Position numbers and translations under genes: made by a program. From the NCBI GenBank assembly GCA_030248195.1, contig JASAND010022083.1, forward strand, positions 1-64,000: a DNA stretch of 64,000 nt, in the 5' to 3' direction. The notes beneath the pieces are model-generated. The model saw nothing but the letters and a program-made list of their open reading frames with translations. It did not search any database and was not told where the DNA came from. Of the stretch, positions 25,107 to 36,000 are shown in pieces. How positions within the stretch are numbered: position 1 is the stretch's first letter; each line of letters opens with the position of its first letter. Origin of the DNA: Trissonchulus latispiculum. Its lineage: Eukaryota; Nematoda; Enoplea; Enoplida; Ironidae.

Positions 25107-25772
25107 CCAAGTAACATTGGGTATTGTTTGAAAGCTTTATACGTATACTGTGTCACTGTGGAGTTAGAATTTTTACTTAGGACCTATTTTTTAGAATATG
25201 CAGTCAACTTCAAAAACATTAAAATTCTTTGAAGGCCTAATTCAAAATTCTAATTCCACAGTAACACACTATATATTTAGAGGTTTAAAACGATACCAAA
25301 TGTTACACGGTATCTCACACCAGTTTCGAGGTTTTTTTGGCGCAGAATTATAATCGACACTTTTTCGATTTCATATGTTTAACACCAGGGTTTTTTTGCG
25401 TCCAGATGTGCGTCTGGACGCAAAGTTTCTTATCTGAACGCAATGAAATTTTAGCGGGACGCAAGCTAGACGCAACATTATTTCGGGAGAAAATTCACTT
25501 TTGTAAGAGTAAAAACTTTAAATGTTTCTAGTACCAATTTTTCCGTTTTTCCAAAAATTTCTTCGGGTCCTGGGGGCTCTGCCCCCAGACCCCCGGTGTT
25601 TCCGACTTTGTCATGGAATGCCAAGGTGCAAAGTCATGCCCCAATGTTACTCAATGTCATGTTATTTGTTAAGTTGTTGTCCCCCTGCATCCATATATAT
25701 CAGATCTTCTCGAACTCATGAATTTCACTTCAATAAATACATAGAGATTACTAGGTGCATTTATATACACTT

Positions 25773-25795
25773 ATATATATATATATATATATTTA
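25773..25795. repeat. (TA)n microsatellite
   Basis: Pure TA tract. Confidence 0.85.
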
Positions 25796-26048
25796 TACAT
25801 TTATATTGTTCTCATTCAACAGGTCAGGAAGGATCAAGATTAGTACTAAAGTAAAACCCCAAAATTAACTATTAAATTAAATTAACACATGCATACCTCG
25901 GTTTTGAGGTGAATTTTCTCAAGAAACGTGAGATATCCGACTTGAATTTTATAAACTCGTTAAAATATCCCACTTGGACAATAAAATATGTGAAAATGAG
26001 AAAAATTGGAGATGATCGAAAAAATGACCCCAAAGTGGACCCCCTTAA

Positions 26049-26887
26049 GGTGCTGGTTCGGGTATTTGCAGCAAACTTTGAAAGACTGTAATTTGCTCAA
26101 TTTTTGGTGTTCAACGATAATTTTTATATCATTTCAAAGCTTAGAATGTGCTTGTTACAACTAGGTTCAGTATAGCTGTCTCATTCATCTCTTCGGCTTA
26201 AACAACATGAAATTTGAACAACAACTTGCAATAACATTAAAACAATTTTTGAACATGGATTTCTCGAAGTGTGGGAAAGTTAAAGAAAAGCGACCAGTTC
26301 CGGCTTCAAAAGAAACGTCTTCCCGACGGCTATTTTTTCTGAAATTGTTTAACGAGTAAATAATCTCAAGATTTTTAGAAAAACGTAAATTTTGTCCGAT
26401 TTTCGTCATAATTTTCAAGTTTGGACGCTTATTTCTCTCGAACTGAAAGACAAAACGCAAAACCATGAAAAATAGCCCTCGGCAATTATCTCAAAAATAC
26501 GTGTGTAAAGCAGTTTTTTAACTGATTGCATGAGTTGAGAGAAATCCGTGTTCAAAACAATCTAGTTGAGATTTTCAAAATTTCACATTTTCGCTGCTGT
26601 GCGAAGGCTGAGAAGCCGCAGAGAGCTCTCCGTTGGATATGGCATGTCCTTTAGGACTACAAGTATGGACAATACTTGACCGACGGACCAACGCTGTTGA
26701 AGCTGTCGAAATCTTGCAATATTTGATTTTTCGAAAAATGGCCGGTTTTGGACCTCGAAAATCAATTTTCGCCGTTATCTCTTAAAATATTTTATAGGCT
26801 AAATAATGTAATTGTAGCAAATTTGAACGAATTTCAACGACAATTGCGCTTTTAAAGCCCAAAAATACACGAACCCGAACCAGCACC
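26049..26887. mobile_element. TTAA-flanked MITE, TIR GGTGCTGGTTCGGGT
   Basis: Inverted ends GGTGCTGGTTCGGGTATT and its complement directly bordered by TTAA (26045-26048, 26888-26891), as for piggyBac-type insertions. Noncoding, 839 bp. A similar end (TTAAGGTGCTGG) occurs at 29196 inside another element. Confidence 0.7.
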
Positions 26888-27225
26888 TTAAGTTAACGGG
26901 TGACAGTACGTAGGTTTTGGTACTAGCCCGGCTACGCATATATCCAACATTATGAACTCTCGCTATAATAAATAAAAACTACTAACAACCTACTTACCAT
27001 AAACCCAGTAACTAAATTACAAATCAGTGAGTTGAGTTAGATGACAACGTATCTGTTAGTTTTATATTCTGTGTGGGGGTGGAACCTCCTCCTTGGGACA
27101 TCAGGAGATTACGCACCGAGCACAGGTTGGGTACTTTAATATTAACATTTATATACTACTGCAGCGATTTACTCTTACTATATTTTATATACTCTTGGCC
27201 CAAGAAGTAAAGTCCAAGTAAGGCA

Positions 27226-28506
27226 TTAAAGTAGGGATTTTCTTTCTTCTACGGATGCCTTCTTCACTGTCTTTGTGTCAATTAATGTGGCTGAAGGTTT
27301 CTTTCGTTGATGTAGAGAGCTGGTCATGTCACTTTTGGAATTGGTTCGCTTGAATGATTTTATAAAGAGGGCAACAAAGGTGTCTCTAAACTGAGTGCTC
27401 ATTGAGCAATATATGGCAAAGTTAATAGGATAGGTTCCCAGAATCAGCATGTTGTCAACGTTGGCTGCAAGAGACATGTGATAGTCACTGATATTGGCTA
27501 CGACAGCTGGCCAAACCTGGGATAAAGAATAGATGGCTAAAATTAGGCCCTGTGGTAGATTGACTACCAGGAATATGATGACGATAATTACCAACATTTG
27601 AGTCGTAGCTCCGCGATCCTTTTGTTTTTTCATTTCAGAGCCGCGCCGATCACTGACCAGTCGTTTTTTGCGGCCTCTCGCATCGTTGATGCTGGCAATC
27701 AGGAGGACAGAGAATACGATCAACAGAATGCTGGGAATCGTTATAAACAGCACAATACGACACCAATAGTAGAAGTTGAAAAACACATTTGGACTGATAT
27801 ACTCCACTAGGGCAGAGTGTTTGTAGATGCAGCTTCGATACTGCATTACGGTAACATTTAGTCCGGGATCAAACACGGTAAATTTCAGTAAATGGAAGTT
27901 TTCCGTTTCCAGGAGACGCTGGAGTGCAAAAATTGTTGACAGTACAACAATCACTCCGCTTGCAATTTTCACATTTCTTACAGTACACCATGTCATGGAC
28001 GGTACCGGATATCGAATGCAGATACAGCGTTGAGCTGCCAGCAGTACTGTAAGCCAAATCGCAGCATTGTGAAACAGAGGCGGTAGAGTGTCAGTCAAAT
28101 AAAGGACCAGATAACAGAAGGGTTCCTTGAAATTCTTACTGTCTTTGTAGTTCTCCATCACCATGTAGGAAAAGTAGAAGGGAAAAGGAATTAAAGCCAC
28201 TCCTAGATCAGCTATGGACATGTAGAGGAGTACAGTATTCGTTGGCGACTGCATGTGCTTTCGTGACAGCACTAGTAGGACTAGAATGCTAGTTATCAGT
28301 GTTAAGATTGCTAGAGTTGGATAAATGTAACGATAAATGATGACAAAAGCTGGTAATTTTAGTTCGTCCACAAAATATTGAAATACAATGTATCCTGTGT
28401 AGCAAGTATTGGTACAGGGATTAATCGGACCATAGCAGGATTTCCTTAGATGCCAAACCATTTCACGAGTTTGATAGCAAAATTGAGGCCCAGTTGATTC
28501 ATTCAT
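27226..28506 (-). CDS. class A GPCR, sex-peptide/MIP receptor-like, intronless
   Basis: 426 residues, ATG at 28506, stop at 27226. Seven hydrophobic segments are visible: TM1 about 57-80 (LAILTLITSILVLLVL), TM2 about 91-113 with SIADLG, TM3 after the FCYL cysteine, TM4 with VIVVLSTIF, TM5 about 262-287, TM6 with FLVVNLPQG and TM7 with YPINFAIYC in place of NPxxY. The TM3 end is AAQRCICIRYP, with Q-R-C instead of D-R-Y, and is followed by TWCT; WLTV.LAAQR together with WCT is characteristic of insect sex-peptide/myoinhibitory-peptide receptors and relatives. N-linked sites lie in the N-terminus and second loop. It likely sits in the plasma membrane and couples a neuropeptide to G protein; the ligand cannot be told from sequence. 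Alternative: FMRFamide-receptor-like orphan. Confidence 0.88.
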   Translation of the reverse strand: MNESTGPQFCYQTREMVWHLRKSCYGPINPCTNTCYTGYIVFQYFVDELKLPAFVIIYRYIYPTLAILTLITSILVLLVLSRKHMQSPTNTVLLYMSIADLGVALIPFPFYFSYMVMENYKDSKNFKEPFCYLVLYLTDTLPPLFHNAAIWLTVLLAAQRCICIRYPVPSMTWCTVRNVKIASGVIVVLSTIFALQRLLETENFHLLKFTVFDPGLNVTVMQYRSCIYKHSALVEYISPNVFFNFYYWCRIVLFITIPSILLIVFSVLLIASINDARGRKKRLVSDRRGSEMKKQKDRGATTQMLVIIVIIFLVVNLPQGLILAIYSLSQVWPAVVANISDYHMSLAANVDNMLILGTYPINFAIYCSMSTQFRDTFVALFIKSFKRTNSKSDMTSSLHQRKKPSATLIDTKTVKKASVEERKSLL

Positions 28507-28624
28507 TGCGGCTGTAGTAAAATTGACTGAAACACAAGATATGCATTTATTTAGGTATCATCAAATATTTAGTCATCTGTTGAAATTTTTGTATTTAAGT
28601 TTATTTGTCAGAATTAGTTTGACT

Positions 28625-30231
28625 CAGAGTTGTATGCGGGCCGCGGGTACCCGCGGGTACCCTCGGGGCGGGGCGGGGCGGGCCGAATTTTACTACCCGC
28701 GCGGGCCGTGCGGGCCGATGCGGGCCGATTTTGGCTACTTTCCTGGGCTAATTTTGCTTTCTAGAAATTTCATACATACCAAATCATATACAAAAGGAGG
28801 CAATGTTTCAGAATTTTAAACATTACTTGACTTCGTTATGCCATTCGATACCTTCAGCATGCACTACATACTCAGTTAGCATTATCAGCGTATCGAGTAA
28901 TAACCTGTAGCTGTTGAGTAAAACATATAAACCCATGAAAACTACAGGTTTTATTTGTATTGAAAATGTACAAGTCTAACTTGTAATCTATTATACTAAA
29001 GTATCTCTTGAGAAAAATATCAACGATGTCCTGTAGAAATTATAGATATATTCTATATATATATATATATAGTCGAAACTTAATTCTCATCTACAAACTT
29101 GAATCCTGTGGTTTCTACAATTTCGGAACTTCGTGTTGGAAACTTAAGCACCTAAATATAAATCCATGACAACTTCTCACTGAAGACTTTAGTTCACTTA
29201 AGGTGCTGGTAACCTTTAGTGCAGTGCATTTGTGGTGATTTTTTAAAACGCTATAACTTTCACAATTTTGGGAGTTGGAAAGAGTTCTATACATCGTTTT
29301 AAAGCTTGGAATCTGTACATTCAGGTGAGCTTACGGAACTAGCAAAATTAACAAAACATTTTCAGACATACTGACATCTGGCAGCTTCCCGGCACGGATA
29401 CTGGTGTTTCAGACCTGATTGAAGTACAGGCCTCAAGCTTAACGGGAAGAAATGTTATATAAGATCCTGAATTATTGTGCAAACATTTTTGAACATCAAT
29501 TTTTCAAAACTGTAGAATTGGATAAAAGCACTGTTCGTGCCATGATATGAAGGAGATATGGGCTGAAGGACGTTTTTTTTGGATTTGGCTCTGCCTGCAG
29601 GTCTTCATTGTTGAGAAAATACGCATTGAGTTTTCTTGCTACTCATTATGTTCTAGCCAAAACCAAGAAAAGCATCCCTCCGCGAAAGTTCGAATTTTTA
29701 CTCTGCCAAAACTCTCCGGAATCCGTCGAGAGAGAGTCGGATATACATGGATCAAAATTGTCCGTTAAGATTTGGTAGTATTTTTGAAAAAACTGATTTC
29801 TTCGAAAATGACAATTTTTTAACCCTAAAAAACGTTTTTTGATTATACTGACTTAACCACTGGAGATAGCTCGTAGGGTGTAAAGGCAAAAATTTTCATT
29901 TCGGTGTCCTCTTTTCAGCCATGACAACTAACCAGCGTACCCTTTTAGTTAAGGGAAGCTAAGCTTTAGTTACCACTTTAAGAACAGTTAATTGGTAGAC
30001 AACAAAGTTCAAATCAAACGAACAGAAAAATTTGCCGGATCCGGAAGTATCTTTGAAAACACATCAGTTTTGGTGCGCAGGTACTACATAGGAAGCAATT
30101 TTTACGTGCGAGTACCTGCGGGCCGGATTTCGCGTGTGCGGGCCGCGGGCCGGAGTGTTGCGGGCCGCGGTCATAAGGTGCGGGCTGCGGGCCGGGCGCG
30201 GGCCGGAAAAATCGGCCCGCATACAACTCTG
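28625..30231. mobile_element. hAT-type element with GCGGGCC-array ends
   Basis: Flanked by exact 8-bp duplication GTTTGACT (28617-28624, 30232-30239). Ends CAGAGTTGTATGCGGGCC and complement, continued by GCGGGCC-type arrays (28640-28730, 30115-30218). Internal 1.4 kb has no transposase; 29230-29370 is similar to 35090-35230 in the next palindromic element. Lies upstream of the GPCR start. Confidence 0.88.
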
Positions 30232-30474
30232 GTTTGACTACACGCAACGGCAAGAGAACGTAGACAAAGCGTAAGCTTTACTTGCGTAACGGCGCTCCTA
30301 CCAGAATAAGCCAATGTTCCCCGTGTGGTGGGGATGCGTCGACAAATATATATAGCCCTCTCCGCTTCGTGAGGAGAGAAGGAGTCGCCAGCAGCCATTC
30401 AGAAAGGATTACGGTAGTTTTAACTTTCTCAAAAAGGGGTTGGCAGCTGGGAGGGGGGGTGCTCGCAAAGGTCT

Positions 30475-30636
30475 TGTAAACATTGTCATTTGTTTGTTGC
30501 CAAAAAGTCTAGCCTTGTCTTGATAAACTAATTTGCATAATGAACTGTCTTTGTCTTTCTTTCGCTGCTCAGTTGCAGTCTATAATTGTATGTGTTAGAG
30601 TAAAGTGGTCTTCTTAACTAGTACACACATACTTAG
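30475..30636 (+). repeat. 5' LTR
   Basis: 162 bp, begins TGTAAACATTG and ends CACATACTTAG, immediately followed by the tRNA-Gln-complementary site. Confidence 0.8.
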
Positions 30637-30711
30637 TGGAGGTTCCACCGAGATTTGAACTCGGATCGCTGGATTCAAAGTCCAGAGTGCTAACCATTAC
30701 ACTATGGAACC
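30637..30711 (-). other. full-length tRNA-Gln(UUG) copy with CCA, at the primer-binding site
   Basis: Read on the - strand this is a complete cloverleaf-compatible tRNA-Gln (5' end at 30711, anticodon TTG in a CTTTGAA loop, T-loop TTCAAAT, acceptor GGTTCCA with TGGAACC) followed by the discriminator base and CCA at 30639-30637. Nuclear tRNA genes do not encode CCA and usually end in a T-run; here there is no T-run and the CCA abuts the LTR. It is therefore best read as an extended primer-binding site: a cDNA of the whole primer tRNA. A working tRNA gene is the alternative and less likely. Confidence 0.8.
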
Positions 30712-30715
30712 CCTA

Positions 30716-32266
30716 TTAAACTATGGAACTATGGACGATGTCCTTCAATGCATGTGGTGTTCGCCTTGGCGGAATTCTGATTGGTCTAGATTCATTTGTC
30801 CGAATCCTATGAAAAACTGTACGTGTGCGACCGAAATCTCGATTAGACACAGCAAACATATCAGCTTTACGCTTCAACAGTTTAACCAACACTTTCTGCT
30901 GGCTGGAAGACAAGTATGAGTCTTCAGTGAAAACTACATTCTGTTGGACATACCTTTCTCTTTCTTCATCAGAGGGCTTCGTAGGAGTAGCCGTGGATGT
31001 CCCCAATTGGCCTACGTCGCTAGTGTCATCATCGGGAACGAATGCTCCATCATTACCCGTTCCGACAATTTCGGCGCAGGCAACGGTGGTTTTCTCATAC
31101 AATTTAACAGGCATTTTGGAAGAGTTCACTACTGGAACTAAAACTTCGTTACCCGACGCTTGGACTAAAGAAGGCTCGACTGTAAGTCCCTTTGCTTGGA
31201 GAGTAGGTACGGTGATATCAATCAAGAATTCAGTAATACTATTGGGAATTATCTCCCTCCCCACTTGACAGCGGAGCATAGCTCCACTGGAAGGGGGAAT
31301 GACTCGGTCGCATAGAAGAGCTACTGCAAAGGTCTGGTTATCGTCGTCCTCTGGAGGAATTCGCGGCAACTCCACACCCAAGTGTTTCAGCAGTAATTGA
31401 GAAGCCTCCCATGCCTCCAGAATATTTAATCCGATAACAGCGTTGTACTGACACGAGTCAGGCACCAATCGGAAGTCAAACTCTCCGGAGCGTGTACCAA
31501 TTGCAACGTGCAATTTTGCGCATCCCAGCGTTCCCAATGGCTCTCCATAAACGCCGGTAATGTTAGGTGCAGGTTTAATCCTGGATTGGGACAGATCCAA
31601 CTGAGATGCCTTAACCAAGGAGACCTTAGCACCAGTATCTATCAAAACATTATCGATCAGAGTGTTGTCAATCATGGCTTGGACAACCATTTTGGATTTC
31701 CCTGTCGCTGCTAGGCTATTGTGATTCCGTTTCCTCTCTGACCGCTTATCATCCCTTGTGGAAGGAACCCAAGAACTCCACGGATCATTATAAACGATGC
31801 ACTTCAGTTTGTAGAAGTAGTTGTACAACTTGCGAAAATAGTTGTCGTTACGCTGAATGGTCAGATAGTTAAAATTTCCAATAACTATCAAAGCACGTTT
31901 GGCTCTTGTTAGCAGCACGTTGAGTCTACGATAGTCTTTAAGAAATCCCTGTTCTCCACTTTCTTGTGCTCGGGCAAGGCTGGCAATAATGATATCCTTT
32001 TCTTGTCCTTGATATGCGTCCACGGTGTCAACATTTATCTTGTGAAAACCTGCCGCTACCAGTTGGGTGGCAATACAGGACTTCTGGGCGCTGTATGACG
32101 TAATAACACCAATATCGTCTTCATTCACCCTGCCTTTTGAAGTTAGGGAACGTACTGCCTTCGCTACCCCATCCGCTTCAACGACGTTGTAAATACTCAT
32201 TGTATCTTGATCCCGCTCACTTTGTGACTGGATATCCATAATCATCACTGGTTGCTTTGTTGGCAA
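30716..32266 (-). CDS. UPF1-like SF1 helicase C-terminus fused to retropepsin and RT start (chimeric ORF)
   Basis: 516-codon frame with no stop. N-terminal about 150 residues match domain 2A of UPF1-like superfamily 1 helicases: motif V as VDAYQGQEKDIIIASLAR and motif VI as RRLNVLLTRAKRALIVIGN. After a basic linker (DDKRSERKRNHN) comes a Ty3/Gypsy-type aspartic protease: VLIDTGAKVSLV with the catalytic DTG and the later VIGLNIL. The C-terminus reaches the start of a reverse transcriptase (IPPRRTPHALKDIVHS) and stops at the tRNA-Gln copy. The listed start is TTG; the frame is open about 100 bases further up without ATG, and the first ATGs are in VMIMD. The helicase lacks motifs I-III, the RT lacks its catalytic site, and the frame lies antisense inside an LTR element. 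It looks like captured and truncated retroelement DNA; a real protein is possible but unproven. Confidence 0.65.
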   Translation of the reverse strand: MPTKQPVMIMDIQSQSERDQDTMSIYNVVEADGVAKAVRSLTSKGRVNEDDIGVITSYSAQKSCIATQLVAAGFHKINVDTVDAYQGQEKDIIIASLARAQESGEQGFLKDYRRLNVLLTRAKRALIVIGNFNYLTIQRNDNYFRKLYNYFYKLKCIVYNDPWSSWVPSTRDDKRSERKRNHNSLAATGKSKMVVQAMIDNTLIDNVLIDTGAKVSLVKASQLDLSQSRIKPAPNITGVYGEPLGTLGCAKLHVAIGTRSGEFDFRLVPDSCQYNAVIGLNILEAWEASQLLLKHLGVELPRIPPEDDDNQTFAVALLCDRVIPPSSGAMLRCQVGREIIPNSITEFLIDITVPTLQAKGLTVEPSLVQASGNEVLVPVVNSSKMPVKLYEKTTVACAEIVGTGNDGAFVPDDDTSDVGQLGTSTATPTKPSDEERERYVQQNVVFTEDSYLSSSQQKVLVKLLKRKADMFAVSNRDFGRTRTVFHRIRTNESRPIRIPPRRTPHALKDIVHSSIV

Positions 32267-32398
32267 ATTCAGCGGTTCATGGGAAGCACAATTCTGTAAA
32301 TTCGCTGCTATTGTGCCTTCCCTTGGCCCTGACTTTGGTACTGGCTAGACTCGTCTCTTTTGCCACCTGGTTGTCGCTGGAGGACCAGCGGACTCCCT

Positions 32399-32407
32399 GG
32401 GGGGAGG
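32399..32407 (+). other. polypurine tract
   Basis: GGGGGGAGG directly before the right LTR, the expected priming site for plus-strand synthesis. Confidence 0.65.
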
Positions 32408-32574
32408 TGTAAACATTGTCATTTGTTTGTTGCCAAAAAGTCTAGCCTTGTCTTGATAAACTAATTTGCATAATGAACTGTCTTTGTCTTTCTTTCGCTG
32501 CTCAGTTGCAGTCTATAATTGTATGTGTTAGAGTAAAGTGGTCTTCTTGTTTGAACTAGTACACACATACTTAG
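32408..32574 (+). repeat. 3' LTR
   Basis: 167 bp; same sequence as 30475-30636 apart from an extra GTTTG near its end and a few substitutions. Confidence 0.8.
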
Positions 32575-33057
32575 TGTCTCCGTTTGGGAGGTTGTCAGCA
32601 AACATTAAAACCTACTTTGACGACCCTCCTAAACAGATTAACTACTGTTGGGATCCGCCCATCACCAAACGGCGATCTGTTTGGGCGTGCCCCCCGCCAA
32701 ATGGGAAAGAGGTATTTTTGCGGCCTGCCTACAAAACGGGGGAGCCTTCACTCATTCTGGTCGGAGCTAAAGAGCATGCAAAGGAGCTTTTATCCTTCCA
32801 TAAAATATAGGTATAGTACAATTATTCGCTCTTGACAAAGGAATTGGATTAGAAAATTTGAAAATATGTTAACTGAGTTAGTGATCAATATGAAAGGAAA
32901 TATAAACATTCCAATAACATACCAAAAACTTTGGCTTGCAATTTAAACATTTCTATTTTGGCTGTAGAACAGCAATATTAATTTGATTTTGGACTGCTGA
33001 TACTAACAGTTTATAATCTAACCTAACTTAAGAAATTAGTTGGAAATTCGAAGTCGG
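32575..33057. other. no gene identified
   Basis: A/T-rich flank between the LTR element and the next palindromic element. Nothing recognised. Confidence 0.4.
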
Positions 33058-36000
33058 TGTCACGGTGAAATTTTTCCCCCTAGAAATTTTTCCCCCCGGA
33101 AAAATTTCACCGGTGAAATTTTCCCCCCGGAAAAATATCACCGGGGAAATCTTTCCCCCCGGAAAAATATCCTCGGTGAAATTTTTCCGGGGGGAAAGAT
33201 TTCACCGTTCAGTTGTAAATAATTTTTAACATCTATTTTCAACTTTCCAATTAATTTCTTTTTTCCGAATCGAATTTTTAATTGTTTCCTAACGTGATTA
33301 ACAATATTTTTTGTGAAGTTATTTCATAAGGAGAAGGCTGTAATGGGTGGGTATTTTTAGTGTTATTGATGTGTAAATTTAGGTGTGTGTATTTTTAGAA
33401 ATGTTAGAAATTTTATGTGTGAAATTCGTGTGAGTGAGATTTGTTCCTAAACTGGTTTTTATAATGTGTTTTTATTCAGCCGCTAGCCGGTGCTGACCTA
33501 GTAGCAAAACTAGATAGGAACCTTTATCCAATCAAAACTTTCCAGACTTCTTTCAAAAATCGATACTCGCATCTGATTGGCTACTTAGGGGGGTGGTCTG
33601 ATGCAAGAATGAAAAGTAGTCAGTCAAAAAGTTTCTTTCACAGTGAGTAGTCGGGTTTAGAGCTAGGTTGCATATATACGTATTTTTCAAGTTACCGTGT
33701 CCCCTGAGCTGTGTTTCTTTACAACTGTCCCTGCTTTCACTAGAATCCCTGGTACCCTTGTCTATTCTTACTGCCTTCTTTTTGTATTGTTTGGATTCCC
33801 CCTCTACTATATATATGTAACCGTGCCCTGGTTTAGGTCGTTCCGGCCAAACCCTCCCATATTTATATTATTTATGTGATCCTGACTATTCATGGAAATT
33901 TTCTGGATGTTCCTATTTTCTTTGTAGCTCCTGTTTTGGGTAATTAGTAAGTTGTGAAATTGGCAGATAAAGTGTAATTGGTGTACTCGTTTATTAGTTT
34001 TTAATAACCTTGTGAATTTCTGGCCTGGTACGTACAATTTGTTTAGTTAGGTTTAAAAATTAAATCAGGTCTCCAAACATTTGTAGATTAGGTTTTAGCA
34101 TTTATTGTTCGGTAGGCAGTTAGGTAGATAGAAAATCTGGCAGTCTGAGTTTAGGTTGAGCGTAATTTTGTGGTGTTTTCCTTGTACAATTCTGAGCTAG
34201 GGCCACTGTTGTTCCAGGAGTTTAGGCGAGGTTATTGCTACAGGTCGACTGGAACAACATCTCCTCAGGTTCTGCCGTTACCTTGTGCGCAGTACCCACC
34301 CAGTAGTGCATAGTAGTCGGTTGCCAATCTACTAGCATTACAAGGCCCCAGCCCCTAATAAATAATACAATTCTCAAAACTGAGATTAATATAGATTTGC
34401 CTTGAATTCTTCCGTTTTAGAGATGCAACAGAATTTTTTAAAAAGGTCACAGATGTAGAAATGTTCAATGTGAGAGATTTAATGGCTGCACTTGATCATT
34501 AATGTACCTATGTGTTTTTGTAATGCTCCCTTATTTGCGGATTCGATTCCAAAAATACAAACGGATTAAAAAACGGAAATATAGAGTAAAATTTAAGCTG
34601 AACTAATTGAAGAAAAGCTAATTCATTTGTCCTCAAATTTTCAAGGATTTATTGGTTCTTTAGGCCTATTTCTTTAAAGATCCTATATCCTTTGGAAAAT
34701 ACATATACTATATTTATAAATACATATACTATATTTATAAATACATATATTTATAGTCGATCTACACAGTCTCATTGCACATTTTATCAAATCCTATTGG
34801 CTGGAGGAATTCGTTGCTCTAAGCAAGAGAATTGGTCGAAATTTTGATTTTGATAAAACTGCGATGATTTTGTTTTGAGCATCGATTTCTCAAAAGCAAC
34901 CAGAGTTGGCAAATGGGACGAATTTGTCGGTACTTGCTTTTTCTTTATATACAGATCCTATATCCTTTGGAAATTTCCCAGGAAACAGTGAATGCATAGA
35001 GTATAGTATAGCCGAGTTAAGATTAATCCTTTTAGCTTGTTTAACTCAAATTAAAGTTCTGGTATCTTTTCGAGAAGGGCTTTTACGGAGACTTTTTGGA
35101 ACGCTATAACTTTCGCAATTTTGGGAGATGGAAAGAGCTTTATTACATCGTTTTAAAGCTTATATATCAGAACATTCAAATGAGTTCACGAAACTAGCTT
35201 AATTAGCAAAAATTTTCTGACATAAAGGCTAAATATAGGTTAAAAATTTTTGAATATTGATTTCTCAAAACGGTAGAATCGACCCAAATTTGTTTATGTG
35301 TCCTGATAAGAAGGGCATGTGGACCAAGGAACTTTTTTGTATTTGGCTCAATAAGTCAACAGGTCTTAATGCTCCAGAAATCCGTGAAATGTGCAATGAG
35401 ACTGTGTAGATCGAGTATAAATATATGTATTTATAAATAGTATATGTATTGTCCAAAGGATATAGGATCTTTAAAGAAATAGGCCTAAAGAACCAATAAA
35501 TCCTTGAAAATTTGGGGACAAATGAATTAGCTTTTCTTCAATTAGTTCAACTTAAATTTTACTCTATATTTCCGTTTTTTAATCCGTTTGTATTTTGGAA
35601 TCGAATCCGCAAATAAGGGAGCATTACAAAAACACATAGGAACAGTAATGATCAAGTGCAGCCATTAAATCTATCACATTGAACATTTCTACATCTGTGA
35701 CCTTTTTAAAAAATTATGTTGCATCCCTAAAACGGAAGAATTCAAGGCAAATCTATATTAATCTCAGTTTTGAGAATTTATTATTTGTTGGGAGCTGGGG
35801 CCTTCTCCTTATGAAATAACTTCATAAAAGTATTGTTAATTACGTTAGGAAACAATTAAAAATTCGATTCGGAAAAAGAAATTAATTGGAAAGTTGAAAA
35901 TAGATGTTAAAAATTATTTACACCTGAACGGTGAAATCTTTCCCCCCGGAAAAATTTCACCGGGGATATTTTTCCCGGGGGGAAAGATTTCCCCGGTGAT

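Larger units (their letters stand above)
30475..32574 (+). mobile_element. small LTR retroelement with tRNA-Gln primer site and antisense cargo
   Basis: Direct repeats 30475-30636 and 32408-32574 (TGTAAACATTG...CTTAG) act as LTRs and differ mainly by a 5-base indel. A primer-binding site complementary to tRNA-Gln starts at 30637 directly after the left LTR, and a purine tract (GGGGGGAGG, 32399-32407) directly precedes the right one, fixing the element on the + strand. Flanks GTCT (30471-30474) and GTCT (32576-32579) suggest a 4-5 bp duplication. The only long frame inside is antisense (30716-32266). It lacks gag and integrase, so it moved in trans. Confidence 0.8.

Noticed and set aside
30641..30711. 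Functional tRNA-Gln(UUG) gene on the - strand
   Set aside because: The sequence folds well, but encoded CCA directly against an LTR and lack of a T-run terminator fit a retroelement primer-binding site better.
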